Assembly (NCBI RefSeq): GCF_025141935.1
Contig: NZ_CP081120.1
Span: 2,976,001 to 3,040,000 of the forward strand
Origin: Sulfitobacter sp. S190
Lineage (GTDB): Bacteria; Pseudomonadota; Alphaproteobacteria; Rhodobacterales; Rhodobacteraceae
Direction of reading: 5' to 3'
DNA: 64,000 nt
Positions within the stretch are counted from its first letter, which is position 1; the number at the start of each line of letters is the position of its first letter. The notes under the pieces are model-generated. The model was not told the origin of the DNA. It saw nothing but the letters and a program-made list of their open reading frames with translations, and searched no databases. This document shows positions 36,180-45,005 of this stretch, one piece after another. The position numbers and the translations under genes are program-made.

Positions 36180-37481
36180 TCAGCCGTTGAGTTTGCGCAG
36201 GCGGGCGGTCACCGACAGGCCGTGGGCCTCGAGGCTTTCGGAGGCGGCGAGGGTTTCGGCCCCCGGCCCGATGGCGCGCAGGGCTTCGGGCGTCATCCGT
36301 GCCAGCGTCGTGCGCTTCATGAAGTCGAGCACCGACAGCCCCGACGAGAACCGCGCGGAGCGGGCCGTGGGCAAGACGTGGTTGGGCCCGCCGATGTAGT
36401 CCCCGATCGCCTCGGGCGTCCATTGGCCCAGAAATATGGCGCCCGCGTGGGTGATTTGGTCGGCCAGCGCCTCAGGGTCGGCCACGCACAGTTCGAGGTG
36501 TTCGGGAGCGATCCGGTCCGACAGGGTGGCCGCCGTTTCAAGGTCCGGCACGGTGATGATCGCGCCGTAGTCCCGCCAGCTGGGCCCCGCGATATGTTTG
36601 CGTTGCAGCGTTTGCAGATGCCGGTCCACCGCCGCGGAAACCGCTTTGCCCAGAGCGGGATCGGTGGTGATCAGGATCGACTGGGCGCTTTCGTCGTGTT
36701 CGGCCTGGCTGAGCAGGTCGAGCGCGATGAAGTCGGGATCATTGTCGCCATCCGCGATCACCAGAATCTCGGACGGCCCCGCGATCATGTCGATGCCGAC
36801 CTTGCCGAAGACACGCCGCTTGGCCGCCGCCACAAAGGCATTGCCGGGCCCGGTGATCTTGTCCACAGGGGCGATCGTGTCGGTGCCGTAGGCCAGCGCG
36901 GCCACGGCCTGCGCGCCGCCGATGCGGTAGATTTCGTCGACACCCGAGATTTGCGCCGCCAGCAGCACCAGCGGGTTGAGCACGCCATCGGGTGTGGGCA
37001 CAACCATCGCGAGCCGCCCGACGCCCGCCACCTTGGCCGGGATCGCGTTCATCAACACAGAAGACGGGTAGGACGCCAATCCGCCCGGCACGTAAAGCCC
37101 TGCCGCGGATACCGCCGACCAGCGCCAGCCCAGCGTCGCGCCTGCCGCGTCGGTCCAGCTTTCGTCGGCGGGCAACTGGCGGGCGTGATAGGCGCGGATG
37201 CGGTCCGCGGCCAGTTCCAGCGCCGCGCGTTCGGCCTGCGAAACCTCTTCGACGGCGGCCGAAATTTCTTCGGCCGATATGCGCAAGGCTTGCGGCGTCA
37301 GGGCGACCCGGTCGAATTTCTCTGTCAGATCGATGACCGCGGCATCACCACGGGTACGCACATCCGCAATGATGTCGGCCACGATCTGATCGACATCGGG
37401 GCTGTCTTCGCGCTTGGCGCTCAGCAGAGCGGCAAAGGCCGTTTCGAAATCGGCGGCGGTGGCATCGAGGGTGACGGGCAT
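36180..37481 (-). CDS. hisD: Histidinol dehydrogenase
   Basis: A 433-residue zinc enzyme that oxidises histidinol to histidine with two NAD, the final step of histidine synthesis. The family signature IDMIAGPSEILVIADGDNDP near residue 230 and AGPSEI are clear, as are the zinc and catalytic residues in SQAEHDESAQS and APEHLELCV. The ATG at 37481 has CAGGAG upstream. It is separated from its pathway genes but linked to murA and UPF0262, a common alphaproteobacterial arrangement. Confidence 0.96.
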   Translation of the reverse strand: MPVTLDATAADFETAFAALLSAKREDSPDVDQIVADIIADVRTRGDAAVIDLTEKFDRVALTPQALRISAEEISAAVEEVSQAERAALELAADRIRAYHARQLPADESWTDAAGATLGWRWSAVSAAGLYVPGGLASYPSSVLMNAIPAKVAGVGRLAMVVPTPDGVLNPLVLLAAQISGVDEIYRIGGAQAVAALAYGTDTIAPVDKITGPGNAFVAAAKRRVFGKVGIDMIAGPSEILVIADGDNDPDFIALDLLSQAEHDESAQSILITTDPALGKAVSAAVDRHLQTLQRKHIAGPSWRDYGAIITVPDLETAATLSDRIAPEHLELCVADPEALADQITHAGAIFLGQWTPEAIGDYIGGPNHVLPTARSARFSSGLSVLDFMKRTTLARMTPEALRAIGPGAETLAASESLEAHGLSVTARLRKLNG

Positions 37482-37586
37482 GCAAAGGCTCCTGCACTGC
37501 GGGCGGATCATGGGCGCGTCCGAGGTAGCGGGCTTTGCCCACCGCCTCAAGAGGGGTGCGTCACCAAGCGCGCACCCTGTCGGGCC

Positions 37587-38057
37587 TCAATTGGGATGGC
37601 GGGGCAATTTCCGGCTGGGCGCCACGTAGGGCCGCGTCACATCACGCAGTCCCACCTCGAGCGCTTCGACCTGCAGGCGGATGGCCCCATCGCCCGCCAG
37701 CGTCAGCGTCACGTGGCCCGACGGCGCATCCGTCTGCTCGAATGCGATTTGCAACAGCGACAGAACCGTATCGGGATCGCCCTTGGGGATGCCCTGGCTC
37801 GCCACACCCTGCACGTTGGAAAACACCAGAACCGATTGCACGCGCTCGGCGGCATGGCGTGTCTGGCCCTCGTCCTCCCAACGCACCCGGTTGAGCAGCA
37901 GCGCAAAGCGGCGCGCCGCCCTGTCCCACTGCATCTCGGAGGCGGGAAACACCGCATCCTGCGCAAGGCTCGAGATAACCTCGAGATCGCCGGCATCCAT
38001 CGCACCAAGGTTCAGCGGCTGCTCTGCACCGTCTTCGAATGTCGCGTCCTGGGCCAT
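37587..38057 (-). CDS. DUF2948 family protein
   Basis: A 156-residue soluble protein of unknown function. MDAGDLEVISSLAQDAVFPA near residue 20 and RFALLLNRVRWED match what I remember of the family, and GHVTLTLAGDGAIRL lies in the second half. The ATG overlaps the murA stop by one base (TAATG), so the two are translationally coupled. The pairing with murA is conserved in related bacteria. Confidence 0.8.
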   Translation of the reverse strand: MAQDATFEDGAEQPLNLGAMDAGDLEVISSLAQDAVFPASEMQWDRAARRFALLLNRVRWEDEGQTRHAAERVQSVLVFSNVQGVASQGIPKGDPDTVLSLLQIAFEQTDAPSGHVTLTLAGDGAIRLQVEALEVGLRDVTRPYVAPSRKLPRHPN

Positions 38058-39325
38058 TATTCCTTGATCCGTTCAATGTCGGCACCGATGCCGCGCAGTT
38101 TCGTCACCACATGCTCATACCCGCGATCGAGGTGATAGACACGCGAAACCGTTGTTTCACCCTCGGCGGCCATTCCCGCAAGGATCAGCGACACCGATGC
38201 GCGCAGATCGGTTGCCATCACCGGGGCACCGCGCAGCCGGTCGACACCGGTGACGATCGCGCGCCCGCCCTGCACATCGATATCCGCCCCCATGCGGATC
38301 AGTTCCGGCGCATGCATGAACCGGTTCTCGAAGATTTTTTCCTCCAGCGTCGACACCCCGTCGGCGGTGCACAGGAGCGCCATCATCTGGGCCTGCAGAT
38401 CGGTCGGAAACCCAGGGAAGGGTTCGGTCGTCACGTCCACGGCCTTTACCCGGTCGGCACGGCGGCGGACCTTCAGACCGGCCTCTGTCTCGGTCACGTC
38501 GATACCGGCGGCATCCAGCTTTTCGCAAAACGCCCCCACCAGATCGATGCGGCCACCCAGACACTCCACCTCGCCGCCGCAAATCGCCGGTGCTAGCATG
38601 TAGGTGCCCAGTTCGATCCGGTCGGTGACCACGGGATGAGTGGCGGCACCGAGCCGGTCAACGCCCTGAATGGTGACGGTCGATGTGCCGTCGCCGTCGA
38701 TCTGTGCACCCATGCGGCGCAGGCAATCGGCCAGATCGACGATTTCGGGTTCGCGCGCGGCGTTGTTGATGACGGTGGTGCCCTTGGCGAGGGTCGCGGC
38801 CATCATGATGTTTTCCGTCGCGCCGACCGAGGCGAACGGGAAATCGATGACCGCGCCGCGCAAGCGCCCCCCCGCCGCCTTGGCGTACAGATATCCATCG
38901 CGCAGATCGATGTCGGCCCCCATCAGCGCCAGCCCGTCGGTGTGGATGTCCATGGGGCGTGCACCGATGGCACAGCCGCCGGGCAGCGACACCTCGGCAT
39001 ACCCTTCGCGCGCGAGCAGCGGGCCCAGCACGAGGTTCGACGCGCGCATCTTGCGCACGATGTCATATTCGGCCCGGGTATTGATTGTGCCGTGGCAGGA
39101 CATGGCCAGCACACGGCCTTCCTGCAGGGACGTGACTTCGGCCCCCAGCGACTGCAGCAACTGCGTCATGGTGCGGATGTCCGACAGGCGCGGCGCATTG
39201 GTCAGGGTCAACGGCTCTTCGCTCAGCAATGTGGCGGGCATCAGCGTCAGGCAGGCGTTCTTGGCGCCCGCAATCGGTATTTGCCCGCTCAGCGCGCCGC
39301 CGCCCCGTACCAGAATCGAATCCAT
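38057..39325 (-). CDS. murA: UDP-N-acetylglucosamine 1-carboxyvinyltransferase
   Basis: A 422-residue enzyme that transfers enolpyruvate from PEP to UDP-GlcNAc, the first committed step of peptidoglycan synthesis. AGAKNACL (Lys22, Asn23) and the catalytic loop [12 protein letters not shown] with Cys118 are intact, so the enzyme should be fosfomycin-sensitive in principle. Standard length. Cotranscribed with a 62-residue upstream gene and DUF2948. Confidence 0.97.
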   Translation of the reverse strand: MDSILVRGGGALSGQIPIAGAKNACLTLMPATLLSEEPLTLTNAPRLSDIRTMTQLLQSLGAEVTSLQEGRVLAMSCHGTINTRAEYDIVRKMRASNLVLGPLLAREGYAEVSLPGGCAIGARPMDIHTDGLALMGADIDLRDGYLYAKAAGGRLRGAVIDFPFASVGATENIMMAATLAKGTTVINNAAREPEIVDLADCLRRMGAQIDGDGTSTVTIQGVDRLGAATHPVVTDRIELGTYMLAPAICGGEVECLGGRIDLVGAFCEKLDAAGIDVTETEAGLKVRRRADRVKAVDVTTEPFPGFPTDLQAQMMALLCTADGVSTLEEKIFENRFMHAPELIRMGADIDVQGGRAIVTGVDRLRGAPVMATDLRASVSLILAGMAAEGETTVSRVYHLDRGYEHVVTKLRGIGADIERIKE

Positions 39326-39327
39326 CG

Positions 39328-39516
39328 TCAGCTGTCCTTGTCCTGTGCGCCTGTCCGGGCGGTTGTGTCGCCCGCCCCATCACCCTGGTCCGTGCGGGCG
39401 CGTGATTGCGCCTTGCGACGCGCCATATTGGCCTTCAGCGCCTGTTTCAAGCGCGCCTCTCGGGCCTGTGCCTTGACGGTCTTTGATGAGGGTCGGGACG
39501 GTGTTTGCTCTGCCAT
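39328..39516 (-). CDS. Small basic protein upstream of murA
   Basis: A 62-residue lysine/arginine/alanine-rich protein, helical in the middle ([20 protein letters not shown]) and hydrophilic throughout. Two bases separate it from murA. I recall similar short genes before murA in Rhodobacterales; function unknown. It could bind nucleic acid by charge alone. Confidence 0.65.
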   Translation of the reverse strand: MAEQTPSRPSSKTVKAQAREARLKQALKANMARRKAQSRARTDQGDGAGDTTARTGAQDKDS

Positions 39517-39611
39517 GGGGCCTGTCTATCGCAGGGCGCCGAATTGGTCCAGATTTGCGCGGAATTTGGGTTGCGTGGGGCCACAAATGGGTCTAATCAC
39601 CCCGCACCGGC

Positions 39612-39686
<75 letters not shown>

Positions 39687-39805
39687 GTTTCCCCCACCCG
39701 ATTCTGTTCCACGATACGGGCCGCCGCATGCGGGGCTTCATCTTGCCCTTAAACTCAATTCTAGGGGCCGCAAACGGGTGCCGACGCGGGCGTGGGCGCG
39801 CTCGG

Positions 39806-41140
39806 TTACAGCCCGTCGATCAACGTGATGCCGGGGAACGCCAACAGCAGGGCTAGCGCAACAATCTGCAGACCGATGAACGGCAGCAGCGCCTGGAAAA
39901 TCTCGCCGAGAGATATGTCGGGGGGCGCCACGCTCTTGAGATAGAAGGCCGCGGGGCCAAAGGGTGGGGACAGGAAGCTGACTTGCATGTTCATCGCGAA
40001 CACCACACCGAACCACACCGGATCATAGCCAAGCGACACCACGATCGGCACGAAGATCGGCATCGTCAGCAGCGCGATACCCACCCAGTCAAGGAACATG
40101 CCAAGGACAAACAGGATCGCCATCATAAACAGGATAATGACCATCGGTTCTTCGGAGATACCGGTGATCAGCTGCGACACAAAGCGAATGCCACCCATCA
40201 GGTTGAACACGCCCACGAGCGCGGTGGCGCCGATACCGATCCAGACGATCATGCCGACGGTGGCCAGTGTCTGGCGCGCGGCGCCGATGAGCAGGTTCAG
40301 CGAAAACTCACCCCGCACCACCGTAGACAGCGTCACGCCCAGCACGCCTACGGCGGATGCTTCGGTCACGCTGGCGATCCCGCCGTAGATCGAGCCGAGC
40401 ACGAAGAACACGACAAGGCCGGGCAGAAACAGACCTTTGAGCAGGCGCATCTTTTCGGACGCGGGGATGTCGCCCTGTTCGGGGATGGGCGCGAGCGCGG
40501 GGTTCATATAGGCGCGGGCGAGGATGTAGAGCACGTAAAGCCCCGCCAGCATCAGACCCGGCACAAAGGAGGCGGTAAACAGATCGCCGATGGAGACGTT
40601 GGCGGTCAGCCCATAGACGATCAGCACGATCGACGGCGGGATCATGGTGCCGAGCGCGCCGCCTGCACAGCACACGCCGATCGCGAGCTTTCGGTCGTAG
40701 CCCAGCCGCAGCATCTGTGGCAGGGCCAGTAGCCCCAGCAGGACGACTTCGCCGCCGATGATGCCGGACATGGCGGCGAGGATGACGGCCACCAGCAGGG
40801 TCTGGATCGCCACACCGCCGCGCAAACGGCCACCCACCAGACGCATCGCATCGAACAGATCGCGCGCGATGCCCGACCGATCGAGGATTGCGGCCATCAG
40901 TACGAACATCGGCACCGATACGAACACAAACGAATTCACGAAGCTGAAAATGCGACTGGTGATCAGCGGCACCGCCATCGGCCCGAACCAGCCCAGTGCA
41001 AAGATCAGCGCCACCAGCAGCGTCACGAAGGCAAGCGGCATACCGGTGAGCAGCAGCAACAGCAGCGAGGCAAACATCGCGAAAGTTGCCCATTCGATCC
41101 CCATCGCCTTGAGGTCGAGCAGCGTCGAGAGCCATTCCAT
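39806..41140 (-). CDS. TRAP transporter large permease (DctM type), gluconate-locus
   Basis: A 444-residue integral membrane protein with about 12 hydrophobic segments and DctM motifs such as GGVAIQTLLVAVILAAMSG, GALGTMIPPSIVLIVYG and FLDWVGIALLTMPIFVP. It forms the channel of the second TRAP system, with the small permease ending one base upstream. Last gene of the gntK-dctP-dctQ-dctM unit. Confidence 0.95.
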   Translation of the reverse strand: MEWLSTLLDLKAMGIEWATFAMFASLLLLLLTGMPLAFVTLLVALIFALGWFGPMAVPLITSRIFSFVNSFVFVSVPMFVLMAAILDRSGIARDLFDAMRLVGGRLRGGVAIQTLLVAVILAAMSGIIGGEVVLLGLLALPQMLRLGYDRKLAIGVCCAGGALGTMIPPSIVLIVYGLTANVSIGDLFTASFVPGLMLAGLYVLYILARAYMNPALAPIPEQGDIPASEKMRLLKGLFLPGLVVFFVLGSIYGGIASVTEASAVGVLGVTLSTVVRGEFSLNLLIGAARQTLATVGMIVWIGIGATALVGVFNLMGGIRFVSQLITGISEEPMVIILFMMAILFVLGMFLDWVGIALLTMPIFVPIVVSLGYDPVWFGVVFAMNMQVSFLSPPFGPAAFYLKSVAPPDISLGEIFQALLPFIGLQIVALALLLAFPGITLIDGL

Positions 41141-41141
41141 G

Positions 41142-41693
41142 TCAGTCGTCCTTCTTGCGCAGATAGGCCAGAGACAGCACTGCGAATTGCACGGTCATCA
41201 CCACGAGGATGCCCAGCAGGAAAAGTTTCAGCAGCCCCGGTGTCGGCGGGTTCCACGCGGAGCCCGATGTCTCCAGCCGGAAGTCGCCCGCGGGGGTCCA
41301 GATCGCGCGCTGCACCCCTTTCCACGCGGCCCATGTGAACATGGCGGTCGCGAGAAAGCAGGTGATCGAAATGGCCACGTCGAACAGCCTGCGCAGACGC
41401 GGCGACAGAAAATCGTAGATTAGCACCACGCGGATGTGCGCGTTGCGGGCCACGGCATAAAGACCGCCGTAGACGAAGGCGCTGGCGGTCAGGAAAATCA
41501 CCGTTTCATGGGCCCAGACGGTGGGCGCGTTGAGCACGTAGCGCAAGAAGATCTCGACCACGAGGATGGCGGCGGCGACCAGCAGGCCGATGGCGAACAC
41601 GATGCCCAGCCGGTCGATGATGCGGCCCATGGCCCCTGCGTGCGGGTCGGGACCCGGATCGCGGTGCAGTTGTTCGATGATTTCTTCGGCCAT
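41142..41693 (-). CDS. TRAP transporter small permease (DctQ type), gluconate-locus
   Basis: A 183-residue membrane protein with four hydrophobic segments and the DctQ segment VEIFLRYVLNAPTVWAHE near residue 46. The N-terminal 25 residues are polar. The ATG at 41693 is chosen; a short extension upstream has no support. It forms the small subunit of the permease with the DctM protein. Confidence 0.9.
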   Translation of the reverse strand: MAEEIIEQLHRDPGPDPHAGAMGRIIDRLGIVFAIGLLVAAAILVVEIFLRYVLNAPTVWAHETVIFLTASAFVYGGLYAVARNAHIRVVLIYDFLSPRLRRLFDVAISITCFLATAMFTWAAWKGVQRAIWTPAGDFRLETSGSAWNPPTPGLLKLFLLGILVVMTVQFAVLSLAYLRKKDD

Positions 41694-41771
41694 GTCGGCG
41701 CCCCCTCCCCTTGCGCGTGTGCGGCGCATGTGCCCCGCCCCGCGCACAGGCGGGACGGGGCATCATCTTGC

Positions 41772-42797
41772 TTATTGCGAGATCATACCCTGCGAGACGA
41801 GGTATTCCGTCAGCGTATCATAGACGCGCTGTGCATTGTCGGACTGGCTGGCGACCTTGCTCCATTCGCCCTGCGCGATGGTGCGGAACTTGGTGCGCTC
41901 GGCGGCCGACCAGTTGTGCACGGTGATGTCGGGGTTGGCGTTCGCTTCGGCCACGGCCAGCGTGTCGTTGGCGGCCAGTTTGCCCACCATGTTGTGCGCA
42001 AAGTCACGCACCGACACTTCCATGATCGCCTGCAGATCGGCGGGCATGCTGTCCCACTTTTCCTTGTTCATCGACACTTCGACCAGCGGCATGGAGTGGA
42101 AGCCGGGGTAGACCGGATGCGTTGCCACATCGTGCATGCCCTGTGCGTGGTTGGTCGAGAACACGGTATAGTCCGCCGCGTCGATCACGCCCTTGTCGAG
42201 CGACGTGAACACTTCGGAGCCGGGCAGGTTTACCGGCGCGGCACCCGCAGCGGCGAACACCTGTTGCACAAGCCCTTCGGGGGCGCGCATTTTCAGACCC
42301 GCCAGATCGTCGACACCTTCCAGAGGCACCTTGGAGATGAACGATTCCAGACCCGGTGTGGTCGCGCCGATGAAGTGCAGACCGTAGGGCGCGAGGATGT
42401 CGCGCATCAGCTCGTTGCCGCCACCGTATTCAAGAAAAGCGAACATTTCGTAGGGCGAGGACCATGCGCCAACGGGGTTGGCGATCAGGCCGAAGGCGGC
42501 ATCCTTGCCGGTGAAATAGGACGTGTCGGTGATGTGCCCGTCGATGATGCCCGCGGCGACGGCATCCTGCGTTTCGGTGTGCTGCACGATGGAATTGACC
42601 GGCAGCATTTCGATGGTCACGCGGCCACCGGTCAGTTCTTCGACCGATTGCGCCCATTCGACCTTGAGCTCGAAATTGGGGTTGCCTGCGGGGTCGGACG
42701 ACTGGAACCGCAGGGCGTAGTCCTGCGCGGTGGCGGCGGTGGCCAGACCCATTGCCACGACGGCGGCGGCGGTGAAGGATTTGAAGGTAAGCGACAT
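41772..42797 (-). CDS. TRAP transporter substrate-binding protein (DctP type), gluconate-locus
   Basis: A 341-residue periplasmic receptor with a signal peptide ending ATAATA-QDY near residue 24. The conserved arginine that usually clamps a carboxylate is in LKMRAPEG near residue 168. GAGGAG lies upstream of the ATG at 42797. Because gluconokinase is encoded 18 bases upstream in the same unit, gluconate or a related aldonate is the most likely ligand. Confidence 0.9.
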   Translation of the reverse strand: MSLTFKSFTAAAVVAMGLATAATAQDYALRFQSSDPAGNPNFELKVEWAQSVEELTGGRVTIEMLPVNSIVQHTETQDAVAAGIIDGHITDTSYFTGKDAAFGLIANPVGAWSSPYEMFAFLEYGGGNELMRDILAPYGLHFIGATTPGLESFISKVPLEGVDDLAGLKMRAPEGLVQQVFAAAGAAPVNLPGSEVFTSLDKGVIDAADYTVFSTNHAQGMHDVATHPVYPGFHSMPLVEVSMNKEKWDSMPADLQAIMEVSVRDFAHNMVGKLAANDTLAVAEANANPDITVHNWSAAERTKFRTIAQGEWSKVASQSDNAQRVYDTLTEYLVSQGMISQ

Positions 42798-42814
42798 TGA
42801 GTTTCTCCTCATTT

Positions 42815-43348
42815 TCAATGATCGGTTTTCGGGGCGGACAGGGGCAGACCCAGTGTCCGGATGGCGTGTTCAACGGCGGCATTCACCGCCGCCTTTGACG
42901 GGGCCACATCAATGTGCGTGGCGCCTTCGTCGGGGGTTGGCGGGTCGAGCGTTGCAATCTGGCTGTCGAGTAGAGACACCGGCATGAAGTGATCCGTGCG
43001 GTTGGTGATCCGCTGTTCCAGCAGGGCGCGATCGCCGTGCAGAAAGACGAAATGCACCCGTCCGATACGTTTGCGCAGCAAATCACGGTAGCTGCGCCGC
43101 AACGCCGAACAGGCCAGCACGACCGGCCCGTTTGCGCGCATCTTCTCCGCCTCGTCCGACAGGCGCGTCAACCACGGCATCCGCTGGCGGTCCGACAGCG
43201 GCACCCCCCGCGCCATCGCGGCACGGTTTTCGTCGGAATGGAAATCATCCGCTTCGAGATATTGCGCATCGAGGTTTTCGGCCAAGGCACGGCCCACGGA
43301 CGTCTTGCCGACGCCGCATACTCCCATGATGACGAATGCCGTGTGCAT
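42815..43348 (-). CDS. gntK: Gluconokinase
   Basis: A 177-residue P-loop kinase that phosphorylates gluconate to 6-phosphogluconate. Walker A GVCGVGKTSVG starts near residue 9; DDFHS and RQRMPWLTRL, VVLACSALRRSYRDLLR and HFMPVSLLDSQ are typical GntK motifs. The ATG at 43348 is favoured over a longer frame that runs into the operator region. First gene of the unit with the TRAP transporter, divergent from the LacI-family regulator. Confidence 0.93.
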   Translation of the reverse strand: MHTAFVIMGVCGVGKTSVGRALAENLDAQYLEADDFHSDENRAAMARGVPLSDRQRMPWLTRLSDEAEKMRANGPVVLACSALRRSYRDLLRKRIGRVHFVFLHGDRALLEQRITNRTDHFMPVSLLDSQIATLDPPTPDEGATHIDVAPSKAAVNAAVEHAIRTLGLPLSAPKTDH

Positions 43349-43386
43349 TTGCGCGTCCACCTGTCCTCTCCCGTTCGCAATTTGGT

Positions 43387-43406
43387 AAATGATTGCGCAA
43401 TCATTT
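43387..43406. promoter_or_regulatory. Perfect 20-bp palindromic operator for LacI-family repressor
   Basis: AAATGATTGCGCAATCATTT is a perfect palindrome with a central CG, the hallmark of LacI-family operators. It lies in the 125-base gap between gntK and the regulator, so one site could control both directions. Confidence 0.8.
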
Positions 43407-43473
43407 GTCAAACAATCCTTTCGAAATTCTGGATACGGGCCTAAACTGCCATACGAATATGGGGAATAACGGC

Positions 43474-44484
43474 ATGCGGAAACCAACGCTCAAGGATGTT
43501 GGTCTCGAATCAGGGGTTAGCGCAATCACGGTATCGCGGGCGTTGCGCGATCCCGAGCGGGTGTCGCCGGAGCTGCGGGCGCGGGTGAAGGCGGCGGTCG
43601 ACAAGCTGGGCTATGTGCCGGATGCGGCGGCGTCGACGCTGGCGTCGAAGCGCTCATCGATCATCGGAGTTTTGGTGCCGTCCTTTTCCAACCAGGTGTT
43701 TTCGGACGTGCTCGCCGGGGCCAGTAGCGTAATCGAGAACACCCGGTTTTCCATGCAGATCGCCAACACCGGCTATAGCCCGCTGACCGAACAGGCGCTG
43801 ATCCCGAAGTTCCTGACCCTGAAACCGGCGGGGCTGATCCTTGCGGGTGTCGACCAGACCGATGCGTCCCGGCAGATGCTGGACGGGGCCGATTGCCCGA
43901 TTGCGCAGGTCATGGACACTACGGATGATCCGATTGACGTGATCATCGGCTTTTCAAACGCCCGTGCGGCCGCCGATGCGGTCGAGCATATGGTGGCACA
44001 GGGGTTCCGGCGCATCGCGTTTCTGGGCACCCGTATGGATCCGCGGACCCAGCAGCGTCTGGAAGGCTATAGATCGGTGATGGAGCGGCACGGTCTGTAC
44101 GATCCGGCGTTGATCGTGACCACGCCGCAGAAGTCCAGTGTCGAGATCGGGCGACACCTGCTGGGCCAGTTGATGGGCGATGTGCCCGATTGCGATGCGG
44201 CCTTTTGCAACAATGACGATGTGGCGGTGGGCGTGTCGCTGGAATGCCAGCGCCGCAACATCCGGATACCGGACCAGATGGGCCTGTGCGGCTTCAACGA
44301 TCTGGGCACCACGTCGCAGATGCTGCCCGCGATCACGTCGATCTATACGCCGCGGGCCGACATCGGGGCGCGCGCGGCGCAGTATGTGCTGGAGCGCAAC
44401 GCGGGGGCGGAACCGCCGCAGACGCGTTCGATCGATCTGGGGTTCGAGTTGCGCATCCGCGCGTCAACCCGCAAACGCGGCTGA
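43474..44484 (+). CDS. LacI-family transcriptional repressor (GntR-like, gluconate)
   Basis: A 336-residue repressor. The N-terminal helix-turn-helix (TLKDVGLESGVSAITVSRAL) and hinge helix (DAAASTLASKRS) precede a periplasmic-binding-protein-like effector domain. Start ATG at 43474 has GGGGA eight bases upstream; another ATG at 43459 would add five residues. By position it should control the gluconokinase-TRAP unit and itself through the 20-bp palindrome, with gluconate or 6-phosphogluconate as effector. Confidence 0.93.
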   Translation: MRKPTLKDVGLESGVSAITVSRALRDPERVSPELRARVKAAVDKLGYVPDAAASTLASKRSSIIGVLVPSFSNQVFSDVLAGASSVIENTRFSMQIANTGYSPLTEQALIPKFLTLKPAGLILAGVDQTDASRQMLDGADCPIAQVMDTTDDPIDVIIGFSNARAAADAVEHMVAQGFRRIAFLGTRMDPRTQQRLEGYRSVMERHGLYDPALIVTTPQKSSVEIGRHLLGQLMGDVPDCDAAFCNNDDVAVGVSLECQRRNIRIPDQMGLCGFNDLGTTSQMLPAITSIYTPRADIGARAAQYVLERNAGAEPPQTRSIDLGFELRIRASTRKRG

Positions 44485-44499
44485 GGGCGCGGGCGCGTG

Positions 44500-44518
44500 C
44501 CCACCCGTTCTGGGTGGG
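44500..44518. terminator. Hairpin between convergent genes
   Basis: CCCACCC / GGGTGGG stem, 5-base loop, 15 bases after the repressor stop. No T-run on either side, so terminator strength is doubtful. Confidence 0.4.
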
Positions 44519-44529
44519 GCGCTCGCCAG

Positions 44530-44916
44530 TTAAACCCGGCGATCGACAGGGGTGGTCGGGGCCGCCTGTGCTTCGGCCTGCGCGGGCGCGATGGCCGCGA
44601 TCAGCGTTTCATTCCGGCTGCTTTGCAGAGACCATTCCGCAAAGCGGCGCATGCGGGCCTCGGCGGAATCGTCAAAGGAGGTGTCCTCCATCTGCGCGGT
44701 GACGGCCGATTGGGTCACGGGCGACCGGCTCACGGGCGCCTCGCGCGGGGCCGCTGTGTCAGTGCGCGATGCACCGGAATTGTCGCGCGGCGCGGTGGTG
44801 GTGGTTTCAGGCTCGGGGTCGGCCTTGGAGTCTTTGGATCGCTCCGGTTCGGCCGGTTTTGCCGATTGATCGGAGGGTGAGGGGCGCGTGAATGGCCCGA
44901 TGGAAGAAATAAGCAT
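44530..44916 (-). CDS. Low-complexity Ser/Pro/Ala-rich hypothetical protein
   Basis: A 128-residue protein with a long disordered central stretch (about residues 10-80, rich in Ser, Pro, Glu and Thr), a short amphipathic helix (MRRFAEWSLQSSRNETLIAA) near residue 88 and an Ala/Pro tail. The ATG at 44916 is convergent to the LacI gene. I recognise no domain. Real coding is likely but not certain, since the opposite strand is also open. Confidence 0.5.
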   Translation of the reverse strand: MLISSIGPFTRPSPSDQSAKPAEPERSKDSKADPEPETTTTAPRDNSGASRTDTAAPREAPVSRSPVTQSAVTAQMEDTSFDDSAEARMRRFAEWSLQSSRNETLIAAIAPAQAEAQAAPTTPVDRRV

Positions 44917-45005
44917 GTCTGCTCCGTCAGATGAAAGCGCCCGCCACCCATCGTCGGTAACGGATAATTAACGCCTTGTCGGGTTCTGACAACGCAAGAA
45001 GTGAA

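Noticed and set aside
36171..38135. Open frame of 654 codons on the plus strand
   Set aside because: Antisense to hisD and the DUF2948 gene; no ribosome site or domain.
44497..44880. Plus-strand frame opposite the Ser/Pro-rich hypothetical protein
   Set aside because: It starts in the hairpin after the repressor, is Gly/Arg-rich, and lacks a ribosome site; the minus-strand frame is the better candidate.
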